Source of the DNA: Pinirhizobacter soli
GTDB taxonomy: Bacteria > Pseudomonadota > Gammaproteobacteria > Xanthomonadales > Rhodanobacteraceae
NCBI RefSeq assembly: GCF_015905305.1
Contig: NZ_JADZLQ010000003.1
Coordinates: 124,001-188,000 of the forward strand
DNA length: 64,000 nucleotides
Direction of reading: 5' to 3'
In this document: piece after piece, positions 1 through 8,800 of the stretch
Numbering within the stretch: position 1 is the stretch's first letter
Layout: every line of letters starts with the position of its first letter
Notes under the pieces: model-generated
Database searches by the model: none
What the model was told of the DNA's origin: nothing
The model's input: only the letters and a program-made list of their open reading frames with translations
Program-made: the position numbers and the translations under genes

Positions 1-1121
1 TGGTAGCGCTGGTTGTCGAACTCCGCCGAGTCGCTGCCGCCGGCGCGCATGCCTGCCGTGGCGCCGATGGAGAACGTGGTGGTGGATTTCTCCCGCGCCA
101 CCTGCCCGTTGTAGGTGGCGGTGAAGGGAATATAGGTGATCGGCGATTTCGACTCGGCGCCGTTCAGGCCGATGTTCTGGTCGAAGTGCTTGCGGGTTAC
201 GCCCAGGTTTAACGACTGCGCGAATCCGCCGTGCGTGGGCAACGTGGCGATCAGCTGGAAACCGAAGGCGTTGCCCTTGCCCAGTACCGTGGTGCCGCCG
301 ACGATATTCGCATTGCTGTTGGATTTGTACGCCGAGCCCAGCACGCTCCAGGTGTCGTTCAACGGTGCAAGGTACGAACCTGCATACACCTCGGCGGCGT
401 GGCGGTCGGCCGGCGCCACGATATAGGTGAGCGAGGCTGACTGACCCTTTTGAAACAGGTTGTCGTTGCGCACGGTACCCACGGTGCGCAGCTCCGGCGT
501 GTTCACGCTGTGGTCGTTGTTCACTTCCACGCTGCCGTGCCAGGGCGAGGCGTCGTCCACCTTCAGGGTGACATCCATGGTCTGCGACATCGTGCCGGGC
601 TTGAGTACCGGCACCACCTGCTGGCCGGGCTGGCGGTTGACCTGGGTCAGCTGGTCTTGCGCGTTATGAAAATTCGGCAAGGTCCCTTCGGCCAGGGCTG
701 GTACGGCGTCGCGAATGGCCTGCGGCGAGTGGTAGCGCGCGCCTTCCACGCGCACGCGGCCGATGGTGTTCTCCATCACCTGCAGATGGATCACGCCGCC
801 CTTCACCGCTTGCGGCGGCACGTCCACCACCACCGACTGATAGCCGCGGTCCTGGTACACCTTCTGCAGCGCATCGCGGGCGCCATTGACGTCACCCATC
901 GATCGGCCAGGACCCAGGAACGGGTAGACCGCTGTCTCGATGTCCAGGGCCGGCAGCGCGGTATTGCCGTCCACCACGTACTCGTTGACGTCGAACGTCT
1001 CCGGCGCCGCGGCGGCGGGCGCCTGCTGTGCCTGTGTGGCCGATGCCGCGGCCAACAGCATGCCAATGCTGACGCACAGCCTAAGTCTTGCCCTGCGCAG
1101 CGGTGGCACACATCCGCTCAT
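1..1121 (-). CDS. Two-partner secretion outer-membrane transporter (TpsB, FhaC/ShlB family), 3' end cut off by window edge
   Basis: About 373 residues are visible; the rest of the beta-barrel lies left of base 1. The protein begins with a basic n-region and a hydrophobic signal peptide (LRLCVSIGMLLAAASATQA), then a Pro/Ala linker. A first POTRA domain follows (FDVNEYVVDGNTALP near residue 42, then YQDRGYQSVVVDVP). A second POTRA contains the family motif VNRQPGQQVVPVLKPG. Barrel strands start at WHGSVEVNNDHS. TpsB proteins sit in the outer membrane and export one large TpsA exoprotein, usually an adhesin or protease; no TpsA is in view. The ATG at 1121 was chosen because it gives the signal peptide directly after a purine-rich stretch. 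It lies about 150 bp downstream of the FecR-like gene on the same strand, so a separate promoter is possible. The VRGY-type barrel motif cannot be checked because it would lie outside the window. Confidence 0.88.
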   Translation of the reverse strand, partial: MSGCVPPLRRARLRLCVSIGMLLAAASATQAQQAPAAAAPETFDVNEYVVDGNTALPALDIETAVYPFLGPGRSMGDVNGARDALQKVYQDRGYQSVVVDVPPQAVKGGVIHLQVMENTIGRVRVEGARYHSPQAIRDAVPALAEGTLPNFHNAQDQLTQVNRQPGQQVVPVLKPGTMSQTMDVTLKVDDASPWHGSVEVNNDHSVNTPELRTVGTVRNDNLFQKGQSASLTYIVAPADRHAAEVYAGSYLAPLNDTWSVLGSAYKSNSNANIVGGTTVLGKGNAFGFQLIATLPTHGGFAQSLNLGVTRKHFDQNIGLNGAESKSPITYIPFTATYNGQVAREKSTTTFSIGATAGMRAGGSDSAEFDNQRY

Positions 1122-1271
1122 ACGCCCACCCGCCGCCCGTGCTTGCTCACGCCGCCGTTTCCCCTATGGTCAATTCGTTCGCGCGCCGACATCGACGCGC
1201 TGTCGTCTAACAGACGGACGCAGGCTCGCCGCACTGAACCGTTGTCATAAAAAATTCACCTGCCGCGGCCT

Positions 1272-2246
1272 TTAGCCGAGGAGGATGACCCCGCCAGGCA
1301 ACGTGGTGATGTCAGCGCCGTAGGCGTCGTGGATCAGCGTGGCGATGTCGGCCATCTGGTCGAGCGAGAAACGGGCGTGCACCTTGCGGGCCGCCAACTC
1401 ACGGTTGGTCAGGATGATTTTTCCTGGACGATAGCGATTGATGTCGTCGATAACGGCCGACAGGGGTTCGTCATCGAAGATCAGCAACCGGCGGCGCCAC
1501 GCCATGGCCACCTCCGGGTTCACCGCCACGGCCACGCCGGGGCCCTGGTCGTCGTAATCGAGCTGCTGCGATGGCTTTATCGTGGCTTGCACGCCGCCGC
1601 AGGCCAGTTCCGTGGAACCTTCCAGGCAGGTCACTTCGATGCCGCGATCCAGGCAGCGCACATTGCACTCGCTCGACGCCGCCGCAAGCACCCGGCCATG
1701 GCCGGCCTGGACGGCGAAGGGCTGCGCAAGCCATTGATCGGTGGTGATGGTGGCCTCGCCTTCGAGCAAGGTCATGCCGCGACCGCCAGGCACCAGCCTG
1801 ATTGCGGTTTGCGTATTCATTTCCACCACCACGCCGCGCGCCACTTCCACGCGGCGCTGTTCGCCTGTGGCGGTGCGCAGGTCCGCGCCATCGGCATCGA
1901 GCCACGCGCCGATGGGCGCCCGCGCCAGCCATAGCGCCGCGGAGGCGGCCACGGCGCCGCCGATGAAAGCCCGGCGGCTCATGCGCGGACCGCCACGATC
2001 ACGAGCGGGCTGCTTCCGGCTGCGCTGCGGGCTCTCCTGGACGTTCCGCGCATGGCGGCCCATCTCTTCCCACAGCACCCGCGTGCGTGCAAATGCTTCG
2101 GCGTGCGCCGGGCTGCGCGCGCACCACTCGCGGAACGCCTGGGCATCAGCCACCGTAGCGTGGCCGGAGGTCAGGCGTAACAACCACGCCTGCGCTTCCC
2201 GGCGCAGTTCGTCGTCCGTTGTCCGGTGGAATCGTTGACCTTCCAT
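1272..2246 (-). CDS. FecR-family anti-sigma factor (VreR-like)
   Basis: 324 residues. The N-terminal cytoplasmic part is the DUF4880/FecR N-domain (WLLRLTSGHATVADAQAFREW), which binds the ECF sigma factor. One membrane span follows an arginine-rich stretch (MSRRAFIGGAVAASAALWLA, about residues 90-110). The periplasmic FecR domain (residues about 125-225) carries LRTATGEQRRVEVARGVVVEMN. The C-terminal part resembles the signalling subdomain that contacts an STN domain. It ends the three-gene cassette; its start is 5 nt after the sigma-factor stop. A TTG at 2255, overlapping the sigma stop, is an alternative start. The twin-arginine-like SRRAF most likely only orients the anchor. Function by family: membrane anti-sigma that passes a periplasmic signal to the sigma factor. 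Confidence 0.9.
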   Translation of the reverse strand: MEGQRFHRTTDDELRREAQAWLLRLTSGHATVADAQAFREWCARSPAHAEAFARTRVLWEEMGRHARNVQESPQRSRKQPARDRGGPRMSRRAFIGGAVAASAALWLARAPIGAWLDADGADLRTATGEQRRVEVARGVVVEMNTQTAIRLVPGGRGMTLLEGEATITTDQWLAQPFAVQAGHGRVLAAASSECNVRCLDRGIEVTCLEGSTELACGGVQATIKPSQQLDYDDQGPGVAVAVNPEVAMAWRRRLLIFDDEPLSAVIDDINRYRPGKIILTNRELAARKVHARFSLDQMADIATLIHDAYGADITTLPGGVILLG

Positions 2247-2251
2247 ACCAG

Positions 2252-2788
2252 TCAAGACGTTTTACCGGAGCCGGGACCGAACCGCTGCGTTACCTTGCGG
2301 TCCAGTCGCCGGCCACAATGCTCCAGTGCCTTCTTCAATTCCTTCCCCACCATGCGCGTGGAGATGCCGAAATGGCGGGCGATATCGGCCTGGGGGGTTT
2401 CCTCCACGCGTGCCGCCACCAGGATGGCGCGCTGGCGCACGGTGAGCTCCATCAGGGCCGTCTCGAGCTGGCCCAGCTCCTGGCGCGAGCGGAATACCCA
2501 AGCCGGATCGAGCGAGTCGTCGGCGATATGCAGCAGTTCCTCGATCTCGCCGCCGGTAAGCAGGCGGCTGTCTGCCTTGCGCTGGTCGGCTGCCACGTTC
2601 AGCGCCATGCGGAACAGATAGCCCACGGGGTTGTGAACCACACGGTGGGAACTACCCATGCCCTCCACGCGCAGGAAGGTTTCCTGCATCACGTCATTGA
2701 CGAATTCATCGGGGAGCCGCCGGCGGCGCAGCCGTCCGGCGAACGACTGGTAGTGCTCCATGAAAAGATTGAGCATCGTCGGCTGCAT
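2252..2788 (-). CDS. ECF-family RNA polymerase sigma factor (VreI/FecI-like)
   Basis: 178 residues. Region 2 runs from about residue 6 to 75 (FVNDVMQETFLRV for core binding, NPVGYLFRMALNVAADQRK for -10 recognition). Region 4 spans about 105-160 (MELTVRQRAILVAARVEE, then a helix-turn-helix ADIARHFGISTRMVGKELKK). The ATG at 2788 starts one base after the stop of the upstream STN gene, so the two are likely translationally coupled; a longer in-frame extension into that gene is a frame shadow. By family this is an iron-starvation-type ECF sigma factor released by its FecR partner. Targets are unknown; the adjacent TpsB gene is the natural candidate. Confidence 0.93.
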   Translation of the reverse strand: MQPTMLNLFMEHYQSFAGRLRRRRLPDEFVNDVMQETFLRVEGMGSSHRVVHNPVGYLFRMALNVAADQRKADSRLLTGGEIEELLHIADDSLDPAWVFRSRQELGQLETALMELTVRQRAILVAARVEETPQADIARHFGISTRMVGKELKKALEHCGRRLDRKVTQRFGPGSGKTS

Positions 2789-2789
2789 G

Positions 2790-3530
2790 TCAGGCAGGCT
2801 CGCGGGGGCTCGTGCCGGCACACGGGTCGGCCTTGCCCGGTGTACGCGGCCGCAGCAGCAGGGTGACTGGTTGCGGCATGGCCGCAGGCGGCGGCGACAG
2901 GCGCACACCGCGCACGGCGGAGGCAATGGCGCGGTCGGTGCCGTCGTCGCCGGTCGTTTCCAGCGGATTGACCTTCTCGATCCTGCCGGTGTCCGCAATC
3001 CACAGCTGTATCGCCAGGCGGAACGTACCCGGACGGGTCTTCGCCGATTCGCACAGGGCTGCGGTAACCCGCGCCTGCAACTCGCGCGCGTAGTTTTCCT
3101 CGACGAAGGAAGGAGCGTCCTGTTGGTCGTCTTCGGGCGGTGACCCGGCGAAGCTGAGGTTGGTCTCGGCACCGGGTCGTACATCGGGCACCACGGTGAA
3201 CCCGCCATGCGCCGCGTACTGTGCATGCAGCCCCGTGCCTGCCAGGAGTTCCCGCAGGGCATCGGCCGGATCGAACAATCCCTGCACACCCGGCGAATGA
3301 CGACCCTGGGTCAATGGATCATCGATCAGCACGGCCAGGCCCGTGGCTTCGCTATAGGCGCGCAGCGCCGTCACGAGCGATTGTGCCGGTATGTCGAACC
3401 GAATTTGTTCATCGGTCACGTGGCTCGCTGCAGGCGCCACGGGGAGCTGCGTTTGCTCAGTACCCAGGCATTGGAAGCTGAGGCAGGCCAGGGCACCGAA
3501 CCACGCGACAGTGCCACGCGTTACGGCCAT
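2790..3530 (-). CDS. STN-domain protein with C-terminal TonB-like domain and no beta-barrel (VreA-like signal receptor)
   Basis: 246 residues. A signal peptide (TVAWFGALACLSFQCLG) is followed by a secretin/TonB short N-terminal (STN) domain at about residues 43-115 (IRFDIPAQSLVTALRAYSEATGLAVLID). After a linker, residues about 145-227 look like a TonB C-terminal domain: ELQARVTAALCESAKTRPG, FRLAIQLWIADTGRIEKV, then a VRGVRLSPPPAAMPQPVTL segment. The 22-strand receptor barrel and plug normally attached to a signalling STN domain are absent. This layout and the gene order VreA-VreI-VreR are those of the P. aeruginosa PUMA3 system. The ATG at 3530 follows a GGTGGA ribosome site; a GTG at 3539 is possible. 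It is first in its operon, so its promoter should lie in 3531-3640. Confidence 0.85.
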   Translation of the reverse strand: MAVTRGTVAWFGALACLSFQCLGTEQTQLPVAPAASHVTDEQIRFDIPAQSLVTALRAYSEATGLAVLIDDPLTQGRHSPGVQGLFDPADALRELLAGTGLHAQYAAHGGFTVVPDVRPGAETNLSFAGSPPEDDQQDAPSFVEENYARELQARVTAALCESAKTRPGTFRLAIQLWIADTGRIEKVNPLETTGDDGTDRAIASAVRGVRLSPPPAAMPQPVTLLLRPRTPGKADPCAGTSPREPA

Positions 3531-3620
3531 CCCGTCCACCCGAAAGGTCTTTGGTCCCTACCAACAGCTAACTTAGGCGCGATCCATAACAGTACGGCAT
3601 CACTTTGATGACACGATTCA

Positions 3621-3636
3621 TGACATGCGCGTGTCA
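3621..3636. repeat. Near-perfect 16-bp palindrome upstream of the signalling cassette
   Basis: TGACATGCGCGTGTCA reads almost the same on both strands (one mismatched pair). It overlaps the stop codon of the small secreted protein gene and lies about 90 bp upstream of the vreA-like start. Two further ATGACA-like boxes lie just to its left (3608-3625). It may be an operator or part of a weak hairpin; no regulator can be named. Confidence 0.45.
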
Positions 3637-4002
3637 GCCGCCCGGTTTGAGCACCGGAAGAGCCGGCGGCGACGCCGCCGGGGGACGTGCCGGGTGGACC
3701 GATTTGCCAAGGTTGTCGCCCATGCGCTGGCCGAAGGCTGATTGGTTGTACTGGCCCACACGGCGGTTCGACGATACGTTCTGCACCCCATCCGCCACCG
3801 CCAGCGTCGATGTGCTGCCCGCGGCGGGAAGCATTTGCCGGGACAGGCAGGCGTAGGAAAGCACCGCCCGGCCATTGACCTGGACGTCCACGCAGGTGTC
3901 GTTGACTGGAGCGCGGGATGGTTCGTTCTGGGCATGCACGGGCGCGGTCAGGCCTGGCTGCAGGACGATGGCGGCGAGAAAGAATTTCCTGAGATCGAAC
4001 AT
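3634..4002 (-). CDS. Small secreted protein of unknown function
   Basis: 122 residues. It has a signal peptide (FFLAAIVLQPGLTAPVHA, cleavage after HAQ likely). The mature protein is about 95 residues and contains two cysteines 16 residues apart (DTCVDVQVNGRAVLSYACLS), suggesting one disulphide. It ends in a proline/alanine-rich tail (HPARPPAASPPALPVLKPGG). I do not recognise the family. The ATG at 4002 was chosen over a long upstream extension because it starts the signal peptide and follows an AGGG sequence. It lies on the same strand upstream of the signalling cassette, about 100 bp before it, and could share its regulation or be a periplasmic partner; this is inference. Confidence 0.7.
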   Translation of the reverse strand: MFDLRKFFLAAIVLQPGLTAPVHAQNEPSRAPVNDTCVDVQVNGRAVLSYACLSRQMLPAAGSTSTLAVADGVQNVSSNRRVGQYNQSAFGQRMGDNLGKSVHPARPPAASPPALPVLKPGG

Positions 4003-4113
4003 GCTTTCGCCCTGCGCCACATGCATGTGCCAGTTCCACACTTTACGAGATCTTCTGTACGAGAAGCGAGATCTTCCACGCGCCACGAGGCGGGAGAATC
4101 CCGCCAGCCACAC

Positions 4114-5616
4114 TCATGGCTGCCGGGTGAGCTTCGCCCAGAACGGAAGGATCGTCATGCTCGCCGGCGTCTTGTCCCAGGCGTCGATTTCGCCGTCGAT
4201 GGTGTCACCGCGCAACTTCAGGCCAAGGCTCAACTTGGTCAACTTGGCACGCTCGGCATCTGACGCACCGGTCCTACCCGTGGTGTCACCGGAAAGCCAG
4301 CCATCCACGATGCCAAGGTCCGTGATGGGTGCGGGCGACTGCCCCTCGATGGCAAACGTGCCTTTGCCCTGTTTGTCGATCACGAGCGTGGCATTGACGC
4401 GATGACCTTGCGCCTGCACCGTTCCCTGCCATGTGCCCTGGTAGTCGGCGGTCAGCGGCATGGGAGCGGACACCGGCGGCTTGGGTATGCCTTTCCAGGA
4501 AGGAGCAATGGCCTGGATCAACCGATCGCGCACGCCGGTAATGAAGTCCTCGTCCGCATGGCGGTTGTTCAACACGATGCACGCGACGTCGGCACCAGGC
4601 AGCAGCACGAACTCGGCATCCACGCCGGTCTGGCCGCCGCCGTGGTACAGCACATCCGTCTTGCCGTCCGTCTGGTGCACCTGCCAGCCCATGCCGTAGA
4701 AGAATCCCGGCGGCGCCACGTCCGAGTGCGGCGCATGCAGCTGGTCGATCTGCGCATCGGTAAGGATGGCTTCCTGGTCAGGCAGATGATCCTTCAGGTG
4801 GAACATCGCAAAGCGCGCCAGGTCGTGCGCGCTGGACATCACCTCGCCCGATCCCGGCGTAGGGGTCAAGTAGAACGGCAACGGCTTGCCGTCGTCGGTG
4901 TAGCGCACGGCCATCGACGAGCGACGGGAAACATCGGTGTCGAAGAAGGTATCGTGCAGGCCAAGCGGGGCCAGGACGGCCTTCTGCAGGTACTGCCCAT
5001 ACTCCATGCCCGACTGACGGGCGACGATGCCGGCCAGCGCGCCCATGCCCACATTGGAATAGGCGTAGTGCTCGCCCGGAAGCGCCACCGTGTGGCCATA
5101 GTCTTCCAGCATCTGGTCAACGGAAGGCTGATGGTCGTCGGTACCGTCCAGATACATGGCAAACAACGATGGCAGGCCCGCGGAGTGCGTCGCCATCTGC
5201 ATCACGGTCACGCCGTTGGCAGGACCGCTCTCATCGACGATCTTGGCCTTCCCCAGGTATTCATTGCCCGGGTGATCGAGCTTGATCTTCCCGGCCGCCA
5301 CCAGCGTCATCAGCGCGGTGGTGGTGAATGGCTTGGTGGTGGAGGCGATGGAAAAAGGCGTGTGCGCCGTTACCTTCCTTCCCTCCTGCTGGTCGGCCCA
5401 GCCGAAGCCCTGCTCCCAGACGATGCGGCCATGGCTCACCAGTGCCACCGACACGCCGGTAAGCCGGCCCGCGGCAATTTCCTTGTTGATGTCATTTTCA
5501 ATGGACGTTCGCACCGATGCCGGAATCGATGCGGATGCTTGTGCCGCCCACGCCGGCTGCGGAACGCTCACCAGCACCAACGACATCATTGCCACGCCTT
5601 GCAGGAACCTGCTCAT
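4114..5616 (-). CDS. Secreted serine hydrolase, class C beta-lactamase/penicillin-binding-protein fold
   Basis: 500 residues. A signal peptide (VAMMSLVLVSVPQPAWAAQ) is followed by a class-C-type catalytic domain. The nucleophile motif S-T-T-K is at residues 92-95 (FSIASTTKPFTTTAL), the Y-x-N motif is in HYAYSNVGMG, and HGGGQTG fills the place of the third motif. A C-terminal lipocalin-like beta domain (about residues 395-500, YQGTWQGTVQAQGH) is typical of esterase or peptidase members rather than true AmpC. Such enzymes act in the periplasm or outside on D-amino peptides or esters; the substrate cannot be told. The ATG at 5616 was chosen over an upstream GTG because it begins the signal peptide. 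It is transcribed alone. Confidence 0.88.
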   Translation of the reverse strand: MSRFLQGVAMMSLVLVSVPQPAWAAQASASIPASVRTSIENDINKEIAAGRLTGVSVALVSHGRIVWEQGFGWADQQEGRKVTAHTPFSIASTTKPFTTTALMTLVAAGKIKLDHPGNEYLGKAKIVDESGPANGVTVMQMATHSAGLPSLFAMYLDGTDDHQPSVDQMLEDYGHTVALPGEHYAYSNVGMGALAGIVARQSGMEYGQYLQKAVLAPLGLHDTFFDTDVSRRSSMAVRYTDDGKPLPFYLTPTPGSGEVMSSAHDLARFAMFHLKDHLPDQEAILTDAQIDQLHAPHSDVAPPGFFYGMGWQVHQTDGKTDVLYHGGGQTGVDAEFVLLPGADVACIVLNNRHADEDFITGVRDRLIQAIAPSWKGIPKPPVSAPMPLTADYQGTWQGTVQAQGHRVNATLVIDKQGKGTFAIEGQSPAPITDLGIVDGWLSGDTTGRTGASDAERAKLTKLSLGLKLRGDTIDGEIDAWDKTPASMTILPFWAKLTRQP

Positions 5617-5786
5617 GCGCCCAACCCTCGTCGATAACGGGGAAAGTCTGCCCCGCGGCACCCCCTCCAGGCCTGTGCCACCGGTCATTTAAACCTTTCT
5701 TGACGTGCGCATCGCGCAGCATGCCGTAAGTAGTTGCTGATGATCTCAAGCGCGAGGGTGTAACGTGCACGGGCTCGCTGATAAAA

Positions 5787-5821
5787 CCCAGCGCTCGCAG
5801 GCTAACTGCGGGCGCGCTGGG
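5787..5821 (-). repeat. Inverted repeat (hairpin) in the region upstream of the glucan synthase
   Basis: An 8-bp outer arm CCCAGCGC pairs with GCGCTGGG, and an inner CGCAG pairs with CTGCG around a GCTAA loop. On the minus strand the stem is followed by TTTTATC, a terminator-like tail, yet no minus-strand gene ends here. It might end antisense transcription out of the synthase gene, or act in the leader of the plus-strand gene if transcription starts upstream of it. Confidence 0.45.
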
Positions 5822-5853
5822 GTCGCGCGCAAGGCGGCTATTAGAATGATCGT

Positions 5854-8800
5854 TTGTACGCGCACTATCGCGGCGCCGATGCAAGGTGCACGCCTTCCCG
5901 GCATCCGCCGTTTATACCCGCTGCTTTGAGACGCCCGGTTTCCACCGACCGCCTGTTGGCCCGGCTACGTCGGATGCAACGTCGCCGCAGGGTAGCGCGG
6001 CAGCCGGTGGCAGCTTCAGAACCGATCCTGCGCGCCGAGCTTTTCAGCGCGCGCGAGATGGATGCGCACGGCGAGGTCTTGGCCGCCCAACACGTCTTGA
6101 GCACGCACCGGGCGCCGGAGCGGTTGCTCTCCCGCCTGGCGGACAACGAGGCGATGCTGATCCAGTCGTGCGAGCGCCTGACATCGGTCAATCGCCTGGG
6201 ATGGACCATCACCCCCGCGGCCGAATGGTTGCTCGACAACCTGTACCTGATCGAGGAACAGATCCGCATCGCACGGCAGGACCTCCCCCGGGGCTATAGC
6301 CGTGCCCTGCCCCAGCTGCGCGGCGGCGCGTCGGCGGGCTTGCCGCGGGTCTACGACATCGCCCTTGAGACCATCTCCCACGGCGATGGGCGCGTGGATG
6401 CCTCGAATTTGGAGCGGTTCATCCAGGCCTACCAGCTGGTGACGCCATTGCAGCTGGGCGAGCTGTGGGCCGTGCCGATCATGTTGCGCCTGGCGCTGAT
6501 CGAAAACCTGCGCCGGGTGGCTGCCAAGGTGATGGCCGACCGTCGCGGCCGCACCCTGGCCACCCACTGGGCCGACGCCATGATGGTGCTGGCGCGGGAT
6601 GATCCGAAGAACGTGGTGCTGGTCGTGGCCGATATGGCGCGCTCGGACCCGGAGATGTCCAGCCCGTTCGTGGCCGAACTCGCGCGACGGTTGCAGGGCC
6701 AGGGCCCCGCGCTGGCGCTGCCGCTGAACTGGATCGAACAACGCCTGGCCGAGACCGGGCAAAGCATCGAGCATCTGGTGCAGCTGGAATCGCAGCAACA
6801 GGCCTCCAACCAGGTCACCATCGCCAATAGCATCGGCAGCCTGCGTCTGTTGGCCACGATCGACTGGCGGGAATTCGTCGAGCGCGCCAGCCTGGTGGAA
6901 GCGGAGCTGCGACGCGACCCCGCGGGGGTTTACCCGTTGATGGATTTCGCCACCCGCGACCACTACCGCCACGTTGTGGAACACCTCGCACGCGGCGGGC
7001 CCAGCAGTGAGCGCGAGATCGCCCGCGCCGCGGTCGCACTATGCGGGCAATCGGAGGGGTCGTCCGGTGGCGTGCGGCGCCATGTCGGCTTTTTCCTGGT
7101 CGATAAGGGGCGCGCGGAGCTGGAAACATCGCTATCCCTGCGCGCCGGCTTCCCCGATCGCGCGCGCCGGGCTTTCGACCAGGCGCCGGTCGCGATATTC
7201 CTTGTCCTGGTGCTGGCGCTTACCACCGCCCTTGCCAGGCCCACCATCATGCTGGCTGGCACGGGTTTCCCGGCTATCTGGATATGGGCCCTGGCAAGTG
7301 TCGCGGCCGTATTGGTGGCCAGCCAGCTTGCGCTGAGCCTGGGGAATCTGCTGGCCACTTTGGCGGTATCGCCCCATGCCCTGCCGCGCATGGACTATGC
7401 CTTGGGCATTCCTGCGACGGCGCGCACGCTGGTGGTGATCCCGAGCCTGGTGGCCAGTGCGCACGACCTGGAAGCCCTGGTAGACGCGCTGGAAGTTCGC
7501 TTCCTGGCCAATCGCGACGACCACCTGCACTTCGCCCTGCTTACCGACTTCACCGACGCCAGCACCCAGACGCTACCCGGCGACGCCGCCTTGCTGGATC
7601 TGGCGCGCCTACGCATCGAAGCCCTGAACGAACACTACCTCACCACCACCGTCGATCGTTTCTTCCTGTTGCATCGCGCACGCACATGGAGCCCTACCAG
7701 CCAGTGCTGGATGGGTCATGAGCGCAAGCGCGGCAAGCTTGCCGATCTCAACCAGGTGCTGCGTGGCGGCCCCGCGGACGCATTCGTGCTGATTGCCGGC
7801 GACCTCGCCGCGCTTCCACCCGTACGTTACGTGATCACCCTGGACACCGACACGCAGCTCCCGCGCGAATCGGCTCATGTGCTGGTGGGTACCATGGACC
7901 ACCTGCTGAACCGACCCGTGCTCGACGCAGATCGCGGCCGCGTGGTATCGGGGCATGGCATCCTGCAGCCGCGCGTGGGCATCAGCCTGCCCAACATCGC
8001 CCGCTCGCGTTATGCGCGCCTGCATGGAAGCGATGCCGGCATCGATCCTTATACGCGCAACGTATCGGACGTCTACCAGGATCTCTTCGACGAAGGCTCG
8101 TTCATCGGCAAGGGCATCTACGACGTCGACGTATTCGAGGCTTCCCTGGCCGATCGCCTGCCGCCCGAGCGCATCCTTAGCCACGACCTGATCGAAGGCT
8201 GCTTTGCCCGCGCGGGTCTTGTCAGCGACGTTGAGCTCTACGAGGAATATCCCGCCCGCTATGTGGACGACGCCCGCCGCCGCCACCGCTGGATACGCGG
8301 CGACTGGCAACTGCTCCCATGGCTGTTGCCCTGGGCACCCACCGCGTCGCACGGCTGGCGGGTGAATCCACTGTCGGTATTGTCGCGCTGGAAGATCCTG
8401 GACAACCTGCGTCGAAGCCTGGTGCCACCAGCATTGTTGGCGATGTTGCTGGTGGGCTGGCTGGGCCTAGTGCAATTTGGCGAGTGGACCGCCGTAGCCA
8501 TGGCCATGCTGCTGTTGCCGGCGGTGCTGTCGTCACTGCTCGAAGTCGTCCAGAAACAGGCAGGCGTGGGCTTGCGCCAGCACCTGCACGCCGCCCTGGG
8601 GAATATCGGCCAGCATGGCATGCGCGCCATATTGGCGGTGGCCATGTTGCCGCACGAGGCGGTGTATAACCTCGATGCCATCGGGCGCACCCTGTGGCGC
8701 ATGGCCATATCGAAGAAGGCTTTGCTGGAATGGCAGTCGTCCGAAGATGTCGCCCGGCGCAGTAACCACGGAACCTGGGCGCTGTGGCGCCAGATGGCGG

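Noticed and set aside
4114-5616. Class C beta-lactamase (AmpC) giving drug resistance
   Set aside because: Fold motifs are present, but the C-terminal beta domain and lack of an ampR neighbour point to a general serine hydrolase.
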